DNA of 64,000 nt from Hydractinia symbiolongicarpus (GCF_029227915.1 NC_079885.1:19727001-19791000); one strand, 5' to 3'. Counted from the stretch's first letter, positions 22,760 through 34,991 are shown. Notes: generated from the letters alone by a model not told the origin. Numbers and translations: made by a program.

Positions 22760-22953
22760 CAATGAACAAATATGTCCATCAGAAGAATCAGAGAGTGCTA
22801 TCACTGCCTCTTATTCCTAAAGTCACGTTAACTGTAAGAGCAACGGCAGTGTTACACTTGTATCCATGTCTACTGGCATCATCGGATGTGCTATTAAAAA
22901 TAAATGAAAGTAAATGAGCCAACTTGTAAATAGGGAAACTTCAGTAAACTCAT

Positions 22954-22970
22954 GTCTCCGTGGCGCAAAT

Positions 22971-23027
<57 letters not shown>
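22954..23027 (+). tRNA. tRNA-Asn-GTT: tRNA-Asn(GTT), A half
   Basis: One D-loop and A-box change (GCAAATGG); stems intact. The 3' flank has CAAAGAAC. Confidence 0.88.
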
Positions 23028-23489
23028 CAAAGAACAAATTCTTTGATCAGATGAAACAGATAGTGCTACCACTGCTTATGATTCCTAATGTCACGATAAT
23101 TGTAAAAGCAACGGTAGTTTTAGTCTTGAAACTACGTTTACTTGCATAGTCAGATGTGGTGTTAAAAACATTGAAATTGAATTAGCTAACTAATAAATAG
23201 GGATACTTCAGTATGTTTCGTGTCTCCGTGCCGCAATTGGTTAGCGCGTTCGCCTGTCAACTGAAAGGTTGGTGGGTCAAGCGCACCCGGGGAAGCGATG
23301 AACAAATTTGTCCATCAGAAGAATCAGAGAGTGCTATCACTGCCTCTTATTCCTAAAGTCACGTTAACTGTAAGAGCAAAGGTAGTGTTACACTTGTAGC
23401 CATGTCTACTGGCATCATCAGATGTGTTATTAAAAATAAATGAAAGTAAATGAGCAACCTTGTAAATAGGGAAACTTCAATAAATTCAT

Positions 23490-23506
23490 GTCTCCGTGGC
23501 GCAATT

Positions 23507-23563
<57 letters not shown>
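23490..23563 (+). tRNA. tRNA-Asn-GTT: tRNA-Asn(GTT), A half
   Basis: Identical to consensus. Confidence 0.93.
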
Positions 23564-23798
23564 CAGTGAATAAATACTTCGATCAGATGAAACAGATAGT
23601 GCTACCACTGCTTCTGATTCCTAATGTCACGATAATTGTAAAAGCAACGGTAGTTTTAGTCTTGAAACTACGTTTACCTGCATAGTCAGATGTGCTGTTA
23701 AGAACACTGAAATTGAATTAGCTAACTAGTAAATAGGGATACTTCAGTATGTTTCGTGCCTTCGTGTCTCAATTTGTTGGCGCGTTCGGCTGTTAACG

Positions 23799-23829
<31 letters not shown>

Positions 23830-24026
23830 AGCGATGAACAAGTATGTCCATCAGAAAAATCAGAGAGTGCTATCACTGCCTCTTATTCCTAATGTGATGT
23901 TAACTGTAAGAGCAACGGTAGTGTTACTGTTGTAGCCATGTTTACTGGCATCATCAGATGTGCTATTAGAAATAAATGAAAGTAAATGTGTCAACTTGTA
24001 AATAGGAAAACTTCAGTAAGTTTCAT

Positions 24027-24100
24027 GTCTCCGTGCCGCAATTGGTTAGCGCGTTCGGCTGTTAACGGAAAGGTTGGTGGTTCAAAACCACCCGGGGACG
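24027..24100 (+). pseudogene. B-like tRNA-Asn pseudogene at A position
   Basis: TGCCGCAATTGG and AACGGAA of B relics with an A-type GGGGAC end; T loop and stem altered (CAAAACCACC). Mismatches at 10:25 and 30:40. Confidence 0.7.
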
Positions 24101-24335
24101 CAATGAACAAATACTTCGATCAGATGAAACAGATAGTGCTAACACTGCTTATGATTCCCTATGTCACGATAATTGTAAAAGCAACGGTAGTTTTAGTCTT
24201 GAAACTACGTTTACCTGCATAGTCAGATGTGCTGTTAAGAACACTGAAATTGAATTAGCTAACTAGTAAATAGGGATACTTCAGTATGTTTCGTGCCTTC
24301 GTGTCTCAATTTGTTGGCGCGTTCGGCTGTTAACG

Positions 24336-24366
<31 letters not shown>

Positions 24367-24563
24367 AGCGATGAACAAGTATGTCCATCAGAAAAATCAG
24401 AGAGTGCTATCACTGCCTCTTATTCCTAATGTCATGTTAACTGTAAGAGAAACGGTAGTGTTACTGTTGTAGCCATGTTTACTGGCATCATCAGATGTGC
24501 TATTAGAAATAAATGAAAGTAAATGTGTCAACTTGTAAATAGGGAAACTTCAGTAAGTTTCAT

Positions 24564-24637
24564 GTCTCCGTGCCGCAATTGGTTAGCGCGTTCGGCTGTT
24601 AACGGAAAGGTTGGTGGTTCAAATCCACCCAGGGACG
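24564..24637 (+). pseudogene. B-like tRNA-Asn pseudogene at A position
   Basis: Same type as 24027 with CAAATCCACCCAGGGAC at the 3' side, adding a C6:A67 acceptor mismatch. Confidence 0.7.
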
Positions 24638-24872
24638 CAATGAACAAATACTTCGATCAGATGAAACAGTTAGTGCTACTACTGCTTATGATTCCCTATG
24701 TCACGATAATTGTAAAATCAACGGTAGTTATAGTCTTGAAACTACGTTTACCTGCATAGTCAGATGTGGTGTTAAAAACATTGAAATTGAATTAGCTAAC
24801 TAGTAAATAGGGATACTTCAGTATGTTTCGTGTCTTAGTGCCGCAATTGGTTAGCGCGTTTGGCTGTTAACG

Positions 24873-24903
<31 letters not shown>

Positions 24904-25100
24904 GGCGATGAACAAATATGTCTATCAGAAGAATCAGAGAGTGCTATCACTGCCTCTTATTCCTAATGTCACGTTATTTGTAAGAACAACGGTAGTGTTA
25001 CTCTTGTAGCCATGTTTACTGGCATCATCAGATGTGCTAATAAAAATAAATGAAAGTAAATAAGCCAACTTTTAAATAGGGAAACTTCAGGAAGTTTCAT

Positions 25101-25117
25101 GTCTCCGTGGCGCAATT

Positions 25118-25150
<33 letters not shown>

Positions 25151-25174
25151 TTGGTTCAAGCCCACCCGGGGACG
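25101..25174 (+). tRNA. tRNA-Asn-GTT: tRNA-Asn(GTT), A half, T-stem mismatch
   Basis: U50:C64 mismatch as at 22149; starts the second 2950-bp block. Confidence 0.77.
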
Positions 25175-25636
25175 CAATGAACAAATACTTCGATCAGATG
25201 AAACAGATAGTGCTACCACTGCTTATGATTCCTAATGTCACGATAATTGTAAAAGCAACGGTAATTTTAGTCTTGAAACTACGTTTACCTGCATAGTGAG
25301 ATGTGGTGTTAAAAACATTGAAATTGAATTAGGTAACTAGTAAATAGGGATACTTTAGTATGTTTCGTGTCTCCGTGCCGCAATTGGTTAGCGCGTTCGG
25401 CTGTTAACGGAAAGGTTGGTGGTTCAAACCCACCCGGGGAAGCGATGAACAAATATGTCCATCAGAAGTATCAGAGAGTGCTATCACTGCCTCTTATTCC
25501 TAAAGTCACGTTAACTGTAAGAGCAACGGTAGTGTTACACTTGTAGCCATGTCTACTGGCATCATCAGATGTGCTATTAAAAATAAGTGAAAGTAAATGA
25601 GCCAACTTGTAAATAGGGAAACTTCAGTAAGTTCAT

Positions 25637-25653
25637 GTCTCCGTGGCGCAATT

Positions 25654-25700
<47 letters not shown>

Positions 25701-25710
25701 GCCGGGGACG
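25637..25710 (+). tRNA. tRNA-Asn-GTT: tRNA-Asn(GTT), A half joined to B spacer
   Basis: CCAGC gives a G50:G64 mismatch. Followed by a B-type spacer, like 22686. Confidence 0.76.
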
Positions 25711-25904
25711 CAATGAACAAATATGTCCATCAGAAGAATCGGAGAGTGCTATCACTGCCTCTTATTCCTAAAGTCACGTTAACTGTAAGAGCAACGGCAG
25801 TGTTACACTTGTATCCATGTCTACTGGCATCATCCGATGGGCTATTAAAAATAAATGAAAGTAAATGAGCCAACTTGTAAATAGGGAAACTTCAGTAAAT
25901 TCAT

Positions 25905-25934
25905 GTCTCCGTGGCGCAATTGGTTAGCGCGTTT

Positions 25935-25978
<44 letters not shown>
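25905..25978 (+). tRNA. tRNA-Asn-GTT: tRNA-Asn(GTT), A half
   Basis: TTTGG gives a U29-G41 wobble; otherwise consensus. Confidence 0.88.
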
Positions 25979-26440
25979 CAAAGAACAAATTCTTTGATCA
26001 GATGAAACAGATAGTGCTACCACTGCTTATGATTCCTAATGTCACGATAATTGTAAAACCAACGGTAGTTTTAGTCTTGAAACTACGTTTACCTGCATAG
26101 TCAGATGTGGTGTTAAAAACATTGAAATTGAATTAGCTAACTAATAAATAGGGATACTTCAGTATGTTTCGTGTCTCCGTGCCGCAATTGGTTAGCGCGT
26201 TCGCCTGTCAACTGAAAGGTTGGTGGGTCAAGCGCACCCGGGGAAGCGATTAACAAATATGTCCATCAGAAGAATCAGAGAGTGCAATCACTGCCTCTTA
26301 TTCCTAAAGTCACGTTAACTGTAAGAGCAACGGTAGTGTTACACTTGTAGCCATGTTTATTGGCATCATCAGATGTGTTATTAAAAATAAATGAAAGTAA
26401 ATGAGCCAACTTGTAAATAGGGAAACTTCAATAAATTCAT

Positions 26441-26457
26441 ATCTCCGTGGCGCAATT

Positions 26458-26514
<57 letters not shown>
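26441..26514 (+). tRNA. tRNA-Asn-GTT: tRNA-Asn(GTT), A half, G1A
   Basis: First base is A (CATATCTCCG), so the first acceptor pair is an A1:C72 mismatch. The rest is consensus. Confidence 0.75.
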
Positions 26515-26977
26515 CAGTGAATAAATACTTCGATCAGATGAAACAGATAGTGCTACCACTGCTTCTGACTCCTAATGTCACGATAATTGTAAAAGCAACG
26601 GTAGTTTTAGTCTTGAAACTACGTTTACCTGCATAGTCAGATGTGCTGTTAAGAACACTGAAATTGAATTAGCTAACTAGTAAATAGGGATACTTCAGTA
26701 TGTTTCGTGCCTTCGTGTCTCAATTTGTTGGCGCGTTTGGCTGTTAACGGAAAGATTGGTGGTTCAAGCCCACCCGGGGAAGCGATGAACAAGTATGTCC
26801 ATCAGAAAAATCAGAGAGTGCTATCACTGCCTCTTATTCCTAATGTGATGTTAACTGTAAGAGCAACGGTAGTGTTACTGTTGTAGCCATGTTTACTGGC
26901 ATCATCAGATGTGTTATTAGAAATAAATGAAAGTAAATGTGTCAACTTGTAAATAGGGAAACTTCAGTAAGTTTTAT

Positions 26978-27051
26978 GTCTCCGTGCCGCAATTGGTTAG
27001 CGCGTTCGGCTGTTAACGGAAAGGTTGGTGGTTCAAAACCACCCGGGGACG
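26978..27051 (+). pseudogene. B-like tRNA-Asn pseudogene at A position
   Basis: Same B-bodied type as 24027, one 2950-bp block later (mismatches 10:25 and 30:40, CAAAACCACC T arm). Confidence 0.7.
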
Positions 27052-27286
27052 CAATGAACAAATACTTCGATCAGATGAAACAGTTAGTGCTACCACTGAT
27101 TATGATTCCCTATGTCACGATAATTGTAAAAGCAACGGTAGTTTTAGTCTTGAAACTACGTTTACCTGCATAGTCAGATGTGGTGTTAAAAACATTGAAA
27201 TTGAATTAGCTAACTAGTAAATAGGGATACTTCAGTATGTTTCGTGTCTTAGTGCCGCAATTGGTTAGCGCGTTTGGCTGTTAACG

Positions 27287-27317
<31 letters not shown>

Positions 27318-27514
27318 GGAGATGAACAAATATGTCCATCAGAAGAATCAGAGAGTGCTATCACTGCTTCTTATTCCTAATATCACGTTAAGTGTAAGAG
27401 CAACGGTAGTGTTACTCTTGTAGCCATGTTTACTGGAATCATCAGATGTGCTATTAAAAATAAATGAAAGTAAATGAGCCAACTTGTAAATAGGGAAACT
27501 TCGGTAAGTTTCAT

Positions 27515-27531
27515 GTCTCCGTGGCGCAATT

Positions 27532-27588
<57 letters not shown>
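27515..27588 (+). tRNA. tRNA-Asn-GTT: tRNA-Asn(GTT), A half
   Basis: Identical to consensus. Its unit resembles 21078 rather than 24564, so the last dimer of this block has a different origin. Confidence 0.93.
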
Positions 27589-28050
27589 CAATGAACAAAT
27601 ACTTCGATCAGATGAAGCAGATAGTGCTACAACTGCTTATGATTCCTAATGTCACGATAATTGTAAAAGCCACGGTAGTTTTAGTCTTGAAACTACGGTT
27701 ACCTTCATAGTCAGATGTGGTGTTAAAAACATTGAAATTGAATTAGTTAACTAGTAAATAGGGATATTTCAGTATGTTTCGTGTCTCCGTGCCGCAATTG
27801 GTAATGCGTTCGGCTGTTAACGGAAAGGTTGGTGGTTCAAGCCCAAACGGGGAAGCGATGAACAAATATGTCTATCAGAAGAATCAGAGAGTGCTATCAC
27901 TGCCTCTTATTCCTAATGTCACGTTATTTGTAAGAGCAACGGTAGTGTTACTCTTGTAGCCATGTTTACTGGCATCATCAGATGTGCTATTAAAAATAAA
28001 TGAAAGTAAATAAGCCAACTTTTAAATAGGGAAACTTCAGTAAGTTTCAT

Positions 28051-28067
28051 GTCTCCGTGGCGCAATT

Positions 28068-28100
<33 letters not shown>

Positions 28101-28124
28101 TTGGTTCAAGCCCACCCGGGGACG
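28051..28124 (+). tRNA. tRNA-Asn-GTT: tRNA-Asn(GTT), A half, T-stem mismatch
   Basis: U50:C64 mismatch; begins the third, partial 2950-bp block. Confidence 0.77.
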
Positions 28125-28586
28125 CAATGAACAAATACTTCGATCAGATGAAACAGATAGTGCTAACACTGCTTATGATTCCTAATGTCACGATAATTGT
28201 AAAAGCAACGGTAGTTTTAGTCTTGAAACTACGTTTACCTGCATAGTCAGATGTGGTGTTAAAAACATTGAAATTGAATTAGGTAACTAGTAAATAGGGA
28301 TACTTTAGTATGTTTCGTGTCTCCGTGCCGCAATTGGTTAGCGCGTTCGGCTGTTAACGGAAAGGTTGGTGGTTCAAACCCACCCGGGGAAGCGATGAAC
28401 AAATATGTCCATCAGAAGAATCAGAGAGTGCTATCACTGCCTCTTATTCCTAAAGTCACGTTAACTGTAAGAGCAACGGTAGTGTTACACTTGTAGCCAT
28501 GTCTACTGGCATCATCAGATGTGCTATTAAAAATAAGTGAAAGTAAATGAGCCAACTTGTAAATAGGGAAACTTCAGTCAGTTCAT

Positions 28587-28603
28587 GTCTCCGTGGCGCA
28601 ATT

Positions 28604-28653
<50 letters not shown>

Positions 28654-28660
28654 AGGGAGG
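28587..28660 (+). pseudogene. tRNA-Asn pseudogene, A half joined to B spacer
   Basis: 3' acceptor side CAGGGAG gives mismatches C6:A67 and G1:G72; followed by a B-type spacer. Confidence 0.6.
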
Positions 28661-28854
28661 CAATGAACAAATATGTCCATCAGAAGAATCAGAGAGTGCT
28701 ATCACTGCCTCTCATTCCTAAAGTCACGTTAACTGTAGGAGGAACGGCAGTGTTACACTTGTATCCATGTCTACTGGCATCATCCGATGTGCTATTAAAA
28801 ATAAATGAAAGTAAATGAGCCAACTTGTAAATAGGGAAACTTCAGTAAATTCAT

Positions 28855-28871
28855 GTCTCCGTGGCGCAATT

Positions 28872-28926
<55 letters not shown>

Positions 28927-28928
28927 TG
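28855..28928 (+). tRNA. tRNA-Asn-GTT: tRNA-Asn(GTT), A half
   Basis: G1-U72 wobble only. Confidence 0.86.
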
Positions 28929-29390
28929 CAAAGAACAAATTCTTTGATCAGATGAAACAGATAGTGCCACCACTGCTTATGATTCCTAATGTCACGATAA
29001 TTGTAAAAGGAACGGTAGTTTTAGTCTTGAAACTACGTTTACCTGCATAGTCAGATGTGGTGTTAAAAACATTGAAATTGAATTAGCTAACTAATAAATA
29101 GGGATACTTCAGTATGTTTCGTGTCTCCGTGCCGCAATTGGTTAGCGCGTTCGCCTGTCAACTGAAAGGTTGGTGGGTCAAGCGCACCCGGGGAAGCGAT
29201 GAACAGATATGTCCATCAGAAGAATCAGAGAGTGCTATCACTGCCTCTTATTCCTAATGTCACGTTAACTGTAAGAGCAACGGTAGTGTTACTGTTGTAG
29301 CCATGTTTACTGGCATCATCAGATGTGCTATTAAAATAAATGAAAGTAAATGAGCCAACTTGTAAATAGGGAAACTTCAGTAAGTTTCAT

Positions 29391-29423
29391 GTCTCCGTGG
29401 CGCAATTGGTTAGCGCGTTCGGA

Positions 29424-29458
<35 letters not shown>

Positions 29459-29464
29459 TGGACG
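29391..29464 (+). tRNA. tRNA-Asn-GTT: tRNA-Asn(GTT), A half, loop variant
   Basis: Anticodon loop is ATGTTAA (C32 to A), and CGTGGAC gives a C5:U68 acceptor mismatch. The A32 change is shared with copies up to 32293. Confidence 0.66.
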
Positions 29465-29926
29465 CAATGAACAAACACTCCGATCAGATGAAACAGATAG
29501 TGCTACCACTGGTTATGGTTCCTAATGTCACGATAATTGTAAAAGCAACGGTAGTTTTAGTCTTGAAACTACGTTTACTGCATAGTCAGATGTGGTGTTA
29601 AAAACATTGAAATTGAATTAGCTAACTAATAAATAGGGATACTTCAGTATGTTTCGTGTCTCCGTGCCGCAATTGGTTAGCGCGTTCGCCTGTCAACTGA
29701 AAGGTTGGTGGGTCAAGCGCACCCGGGGAAGCGATGAACAAATATGTCCATCAGAAGAATCAGAGAGTGCTATCACTGCCTCTTATTCCTAATGTCACGT
29801 TAACTGTAAGAGCAACGGTAGTGTTACTGTTGTAGCCATGTTTACTGGCATCATCAGATGTGCTATTAAAAATAAATGAAAGTAAATGAGCCAACTTGTA
29901 AATAGGGAAACTTCAGTAAGTTTCAT

Positions 29927-29959
29927 GTCTCCGTGGCGCAATTGGTTAGCGCGTTCGGA

Positions 29960-29994
<35 letters not shown>

Positions 29995-30000
29995 TGGACG
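29927..30000 (+). tRNA. tRNA-Asn-GTT: tRNA-Asn(GTT), A half, loop variant
   Basis: Same two changes as 29391, the preceding dimer. Confidence 0.66.
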
Positions 30001-30445
30001 CAATGAACAAACACTTCGATCAGATGAAACAGATAGTGCTACCACTGGTTATGATTCCTAATGTCACGATAATTGTAAAAGCAACGGTAGTTTTAGTCTT
30101 GAAACTACGTTTACTGCATAGTCAGATGTGGTGTTAAAAACATTGAAATTGAATTAGCTAACTAGTAAATAGGGATACTTCAGTATGTTTCGTGTCTTCG
30201 TGCCGCAATTGGTTAGCGCGTTCAGGTGTTAACGGAAAGGTTGGTGGTTCAAGCCCACCCATGGAAGCGATGAACAAGTATGTTCATTAGAAAAATCAGA
30301 GAGTGCTATCACTGCCTCTTATTGCTATTGTCACGTTAACTGTAAGAGCAACGGTAGTGTTACTCTTTTATCCATGTTTACTGGCATCATCAGATGTGCT
30401 ATTAAAATAAATGAAAGTAATTGAGCCAACTTGTAAATAGGGAAA

Positions 30446-30494
30446 GCGGCTGTTAACGGAAAGGTTGGTGGTTCAAACCCACCCGGGAAAGCGA
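30446..30494 (+). pseudogene. 5'-truncated B relic at a deletion joint
   Basis: An A-copy leader (TAAATAGGGAAA) runs straight into GCGGCTGTTAACGG of a B relic. The first part of the relic is gone, and only the anticodon loop, T arm and 3' end remain. The T-stem side is CCACC and the end is CGGGAAAG. The joint explains the irregular 760-bp step between A copies 29927 and 30687. Confidence 0.75.
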
Positions 30495-30686
30495 TGAACA
30501 AGTATGTCCGTCAGAAAAATCAGAGAGTGCTATCACTGCCTCTTATTCCTAATGTCACGTTAACTGTAAGAGCAATGGTAGTGTTACTGTTGTAGCCATG
30601 TTTACTGGCATCATCAGATGTGCTATTAAAAATAAATGAAAGTAAATGAACCAACTTCTAAATAGGGAAACTTCAGTAAGTTTCAT

Positions 30687-30760
30687 GTCTCCGTGGCGCA
30701 ATTGGTTAGCGGGTTCGGATGTTAACCGAAAGGTTGGTGGTTTAAGCCCACCCGGGGACG
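30687..30760 (+). pseudogene. tRNA-Asn pseudogene, A half
   Basis: GCGG gives a G10:G25 mismatch, the T loop is TTTAAGC (C56 lost), and C32 is A. B box damaged. Confidence 0.62.
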
Positions 30761-31222
30761 CAATGAACAAACACTTCGATCAGATGAAACAGATAGTGCT
30801 ACCACTGCTTATGATTCCTAATGTCACGATAATTGTAAAAGCAACGGTAGTTTTAGTCTTGAAACTACGTTTACCTGCATAGTCAGATGTGGTGTTAAAA
30901 ACATTGAAATTGAATTAGCTAACTAGTAAATAGGGATACTTCAGTATGTTTCGTGTCTTCGTGCGCAATTGGTTAGCGCTTTCGGCTATTAACGGAAAGG
31001 TTGGTGGTTCAAACCCACCCGGGAAAGCGATGAACAAGTATGTCCGTCAGAAAAATCAGAGAGTACTATCACTGCCTCTTATTCCTAATGTCACGTTAAC
31101 TGTAAGAGCAACGGTAGTGTTACTGTTGTAGCCATGTTTACTGGCATCATCAGATGTGCTATTAAAAATAAATGAAAGTAAATGAGTCAACTTGTAAATA
31201 GGGAAACTTCAGTAAGTTTCAT

Positions 31223-31254
31223 GTCTTGTGGCGCAATTGGTTAGCGGGTTCGGA

Positions 31255-31295
<41 letters not shown>
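31223..31295 (+). pseudogene. tRNA-Asn pseudogene, A half, short acceptor
   Basis: 73 nt: the start is GTCTTGTGGCGC, one base short in the 5' acceptor strand. Also G10:G25 and A32. Confidence 0.65.
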
Positions 31296-31756
31296 CAATG
31301 AACAAACACTTCGATCAGATGAAACAGATAGTGCTACCACTGCTTATGATTCCTAATTTCACGATAATTGTAAAAGCAACGGTAGTTTTAGTCTTGAAAC
31401 TACGTTTACTGCATAGTCAGATGTGGTGTTAAAAACATTGAAATTGAATTAGCTAACTAGTAAATAGGGATACTTCAGTATGTTTCGTGTCTTCGTGCGC
31501 AATTGGTTAGCGCATTCGGCTGTTAACGGAAAGGTTGGTGGTTCAAGCCCAAACGGGGAAGCGATGAACAAATATGTCCATCAGAAGAATCAGAGAGTGC
31601 TATCACTGCCTCTTATTCCTAATGTCACGTTAACTGTAAGAGCAATGGTAGTGTTACTGTTGTAGCCATGTTTACTGGCATCATCAGATGTGCTATTAAA
31701 AATAAATGAAAGTAAATGAACCAACTTCTAAATAGGGAAACTTCAGTAAGTTTCAT

Positions 31757-31830
31757 GTCTCCGTGGCGCAATTGGTTAGCGGGTTCGGATGTTAACCGAA
31801 AGGTTGGTGGTTTAAGCCCACCCGGGGACG
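31757..31830 (+). pseudogene. tRNA-Asn pseudogene, A half
   Basis: Same defects as 30687, one 1070-bp block later. Confidence 0.62.
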
Positions 31831-32292
31831 CAATGAACAAACACTTCGATCAGATGAAACAGATAGTGCTACCACTGCTTATGATTCCTAATGTCACGAT
31901 AATTGTAAAAGCAACGGTAGTTTTAGTCTTGAAACTACGTTTACCTGCATAGTCAGATGTGGTGTTAAAAACATTGAAATTGAATTAGCTAACTAGTAAA
32001 TAGGGATACTTCAGTATGTTTCGTGTCTTCGTGCGCAATTGGTTAGCGCTTTCGGCTATTAACAGAAAGGTTGGTGGTTCAAACCCACCCGGGAAAGCGA
32101 TGAACAAGTATGTCCGTCAGAAAAATCAGAGAGTACTATCACTGCCTCTTATTCCTAATGTCACGTTAACTGTAAGAGCAACGGTAGTGTTACTGTTGTA
32201 GCCATGTTTACTGGCATCATCAGATGTGCTATTAAAAATAAATGAAAGTAAATGAGTCAACTTGTAAATAGGGAAACTTCAGTAAGTTTCAT

Positions 32293-32324
32293 GTCTTGTG
32301 GCGCAATTGGTTAGCGGGTTCGGA

Positions 32325-32365
<41 letters not shown>
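32293..32365 (+). pseudogene. tRNA-Asn pseudogene, A half, short acceptor
   Basis: Same one-base acceptor deletion as 31223, 1070 bp earlier. Confidence 0.65.
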
Positions 32366-32826
32366 CAATGAACAAACACTTCGATCAGATGAAACAGATA
32401 GTGCTACCACTGCTTATGATTCCTAATTTCACGATAATTGTAAAAGCAACGGTAGTTTTAGTCTTGAAACTACGTTTACTGCATAGTCAGATGTGGTGTT
32501 AAAAACATTGAAATTGAATTAGCTAACTAGTAAATAGGGATACTTCAGTATGTTTCGTGTCTTCGTGCGCAATTGGTTAGCGCATTCGGCTGTTAACGGA
32601 AAGGTTGGTGGTTCAAGCCCAAACGGGGAAGCGATGAACAAATATGTCCATCAGAAGAATCAGAGAGTGCTATCACTGCCTCTTATTCCTAATGTCACGT
32701 TATTTGTAAGAGCAACGGTAGTGTTACTCTTGTAGCAATGTTTACTGGCATCATCAGATGTGCTATTAAAAGTAAATGAAAGTAAATAAGCCAACTTTTA
32801 AATAGGGAAACTTCAGTAAGTTTCAT

Positions 32827-32843
32827 GTCTCCGTGGCCCAATT

Positions 32844-32900
<57 letters not shown>
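32827..32900 (+). tRNA. tRNA-Asn-GTT: tRNA-Asn(GTT), A half, D-stem mismatch
   Basis: TGGCCCAATTGG gives a C12:C23 mismatch and alters the A box; other arms are intact. Confidence 0.74.
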
Positions 32901-33362
32901 CAATGAACAAATTCTTTGATCAGATGAAACAGATAGTGTTACCACTGCTTATGATTCCTAATGTCACGATAATTGTAAAAGCAACGGCAGTTTTAGTCTT
33001 GAAACTACGTTTACCAGCATACTCAGATGTGGTGTTAAAAACATTGAAATTAAATTAGCTAACTAATAAATAGGGATACTTCCGTATGTTTCGTGTCTCC
33101 GTGCCGCAATTGGTTAGCGCGTTCGCCTGTTAACTGAAAGGTTGTTGGTTCAAGCCCACCCGGGGAGGTGATGAACAAATATGTCTATCAGAAGAATCAG
33201 AGAGTGTTATCACTGTCTCTTATTCCTAATGTCACGTCAACTGTAAGAGCAACGGTAGTGTTACTCTTGTAGCCATGTTTACTGGCATCATCAGATGTGC
33301 TATTAAAATAAATGAAAGTAATTGAGCCAACTTGTAAATAGGGAAACTTCAGTAACTTTCAT

Positions 33363-33436
33363 GTCTCCGTGGAGCAATTGGTTAGCGCGTTCGGCTGTTG
33401 ACCGAAAGGTTGGTGGTTCAAGCCCATCCGGGGACG
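33363..33436 (+). tRNA. tRNA-Asn-GTT: tRNA-Asn(GTT), A half, G37 type
   Basis: Anticodon loop CTGTTGA has G37 instead of A37. GAGC in the D stem gives A11:G24, and CCATC gives a G50-U64 wobble. First member of a linked variant type spread to 57.3 kb. Confidence 0.7.
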
Positions 33437-33899
33437 CAATGAACAAATACTTCGATCAGATGAAACAGATAGTGCTACAACTGCTTATGATTCCTAATGT
33501 CACGATAATTGTAAAAGCAACGGTAGTTTTAGTCTTGAAACTACGTTTACCTGCATAGTCAGATGTGGTGTTAAAAACATTGAAATTGAATTAGCTAACT
33601 AGTAAATAGGGATATTTCAGTATGTTTCGTGTCTCCGTGCCGCAATTGGTGAGCGCGTTCGGCTGTTAACGGAAAGGTTGGTGGTTCAAGCCCAAACGGG
33701 GAAGCGATGAACAAATATGTCCATCAGAAGAATCAAAGAGTGCTATCACTGCCTCTTATTCCTAATGTCACGTTATTTGTAAGAGCAACGGTAGTGTTAC
33801 TCTTGTAGCCATGTTTACTGGCATCATCAGATGTGCTATTAAAAGTAAATGAAAGTAAATGAGCCAACTTGTAAATAGGGAAACTTCAGTAAGTTTCAT

Positions 33900-33916
33900 G
33901 TCTCCGTGGCGCAATT

Positions 33917-33973
<57 letters not shown>
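33900..33973 (+). tRNA. tRNA-Asn-GTT: tRNA-Asn(GTT), A half
   Basis: Identical to consensus; 3' flank CCATGAAC. The spacer has an added triplet, reading CTACCACCACTG. Confidence 0.93.
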
Positions 33974-34209
33974 CCATGAACAAACACTTCGATCAGATGA
34001 AACAGATAGTGCTACCACCACTGCTTATGATTCCTAATGTCACGATAATTGTAAAAGCAACGGTAGTTTTAGTCTTGAAACTACGTTTACTGCATAGTCA
34101 GATGTGGTGTTAAAAACATTGAAATTGAATTAGCTAACTAGTAAATAGGGATACTTCAGTATGTTTTGCGTCTTCGTGCGCAATTGGTTAGCGCGTTCGG
34201 CTGTTAACG

Positions 34210-34240
<31 letters not shown>

Positions 34241-34437
34241 GGCGATGAACAGATATGTCCATCAGAAGAATCAGAGAGCGCTATCACTGCCTCTTATTCC
34301 TAATGTCACGTTAACTGTAAGAGCAACGGTAGTGTTACTGTTGTAGCCATGTTTACTGGCATCATCAGATGTGCTATTAAAAGTAAATGAAAGTAAATGA
34401 GCCAACTTGTAAATAGGGAAACTTCAGTAACTTTCAT

Positions 34438-34511
34438 GTCTCCGTGGAGCAATTGGTTAGCGCGTTCGGCTGTTGACCGAAAGGTTGGTGGTTCAAGCCC
34501 ATCCGGGGACG
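34438..34511 (+). tRNA. tRNA-Asn-GTT: tRNA-Asn(GTT), A half, G37 type
   Basis: G37, A11:G24 and G50-U64, as at 33363. Confidence 0.7.
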
Positions 34512-34974
34512 CAATGAACAAATACTTCGATCAGATGAAACAGATAGTGCTACCACTGCATATGATTCCTAATGTCACGATAATTGTAAAAGCAACGGTA
34601 GTTTTAGTCTTGCAACTACGTTTACCTGCATAGTCAGATGTGGTGTTAAAAACATTGAAATTGAATTAGCTAACTAGTAAATAGGGATACTTCAGTATGT
34701 TTCGTGTCTCCGTGCCGCAATTGGTTAGCGCTTTTGGCTGTTAACGGAAAGGTTGGTGCTTCAAGCCCACCCGGGGAAGCGATGAACAAGTATGTCCATC
34801 AGAAAAGTCAGAGAATGCTATCACTGCCTCTTATTCCTAATGTCACGTTAACTGTAAGAGCAACGGTAGTGTTACTGTTGTAGCCATGTTTACTGGCATC
34901 ATCAGATGTGCTAATAAAAGTAAATGAAAGTAAATGAGCCAACTTGTAAATAGGGAAACTTCAGTAAGTTTCAT

Positions 34975-34991
34975 GTCTCCGTGGCGCAATT

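Larger units (their letters stand above)
22149..29250 (+). repeat. 5.5-dimer block, about 2.4 copies (period about 2950 bp)
   Basis: Copies start at 22149, 25101 and 28051 and share A-to-A steps of 537/536, 268 and 536 bp, the GTTGG T-stem copy, an A tRNA joined to a B spacer, and the TGTCAACTG relic. The half-integer number of dimers comes from the A-A slip inside each copy. The last dimer of copy 2 (27515) differs in type from that of copy 1. Confidence 0.85.
30687..32826 (+). repeat. Two-dimer block, two copies (period 1070 bp)
   Basis: 30687-31756 and 31757-32826 share the damaged A copies (G10:G25, TTTAAGC loop; short acceptor) and the B4 relics, with only scattered differences. Confidence 0.88.

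Noticed and set aside
33900-34113. In-frame CCA triplet insertion in the spacer at about 34020, as a sign of protein selection
   Set aside because: One triplet shared by two sister units (33900 and 34975) is explained by duplication; other units carry frame-breaking changes such as GTTTAAG stops or the one-base deletion in ACTGCATAG.
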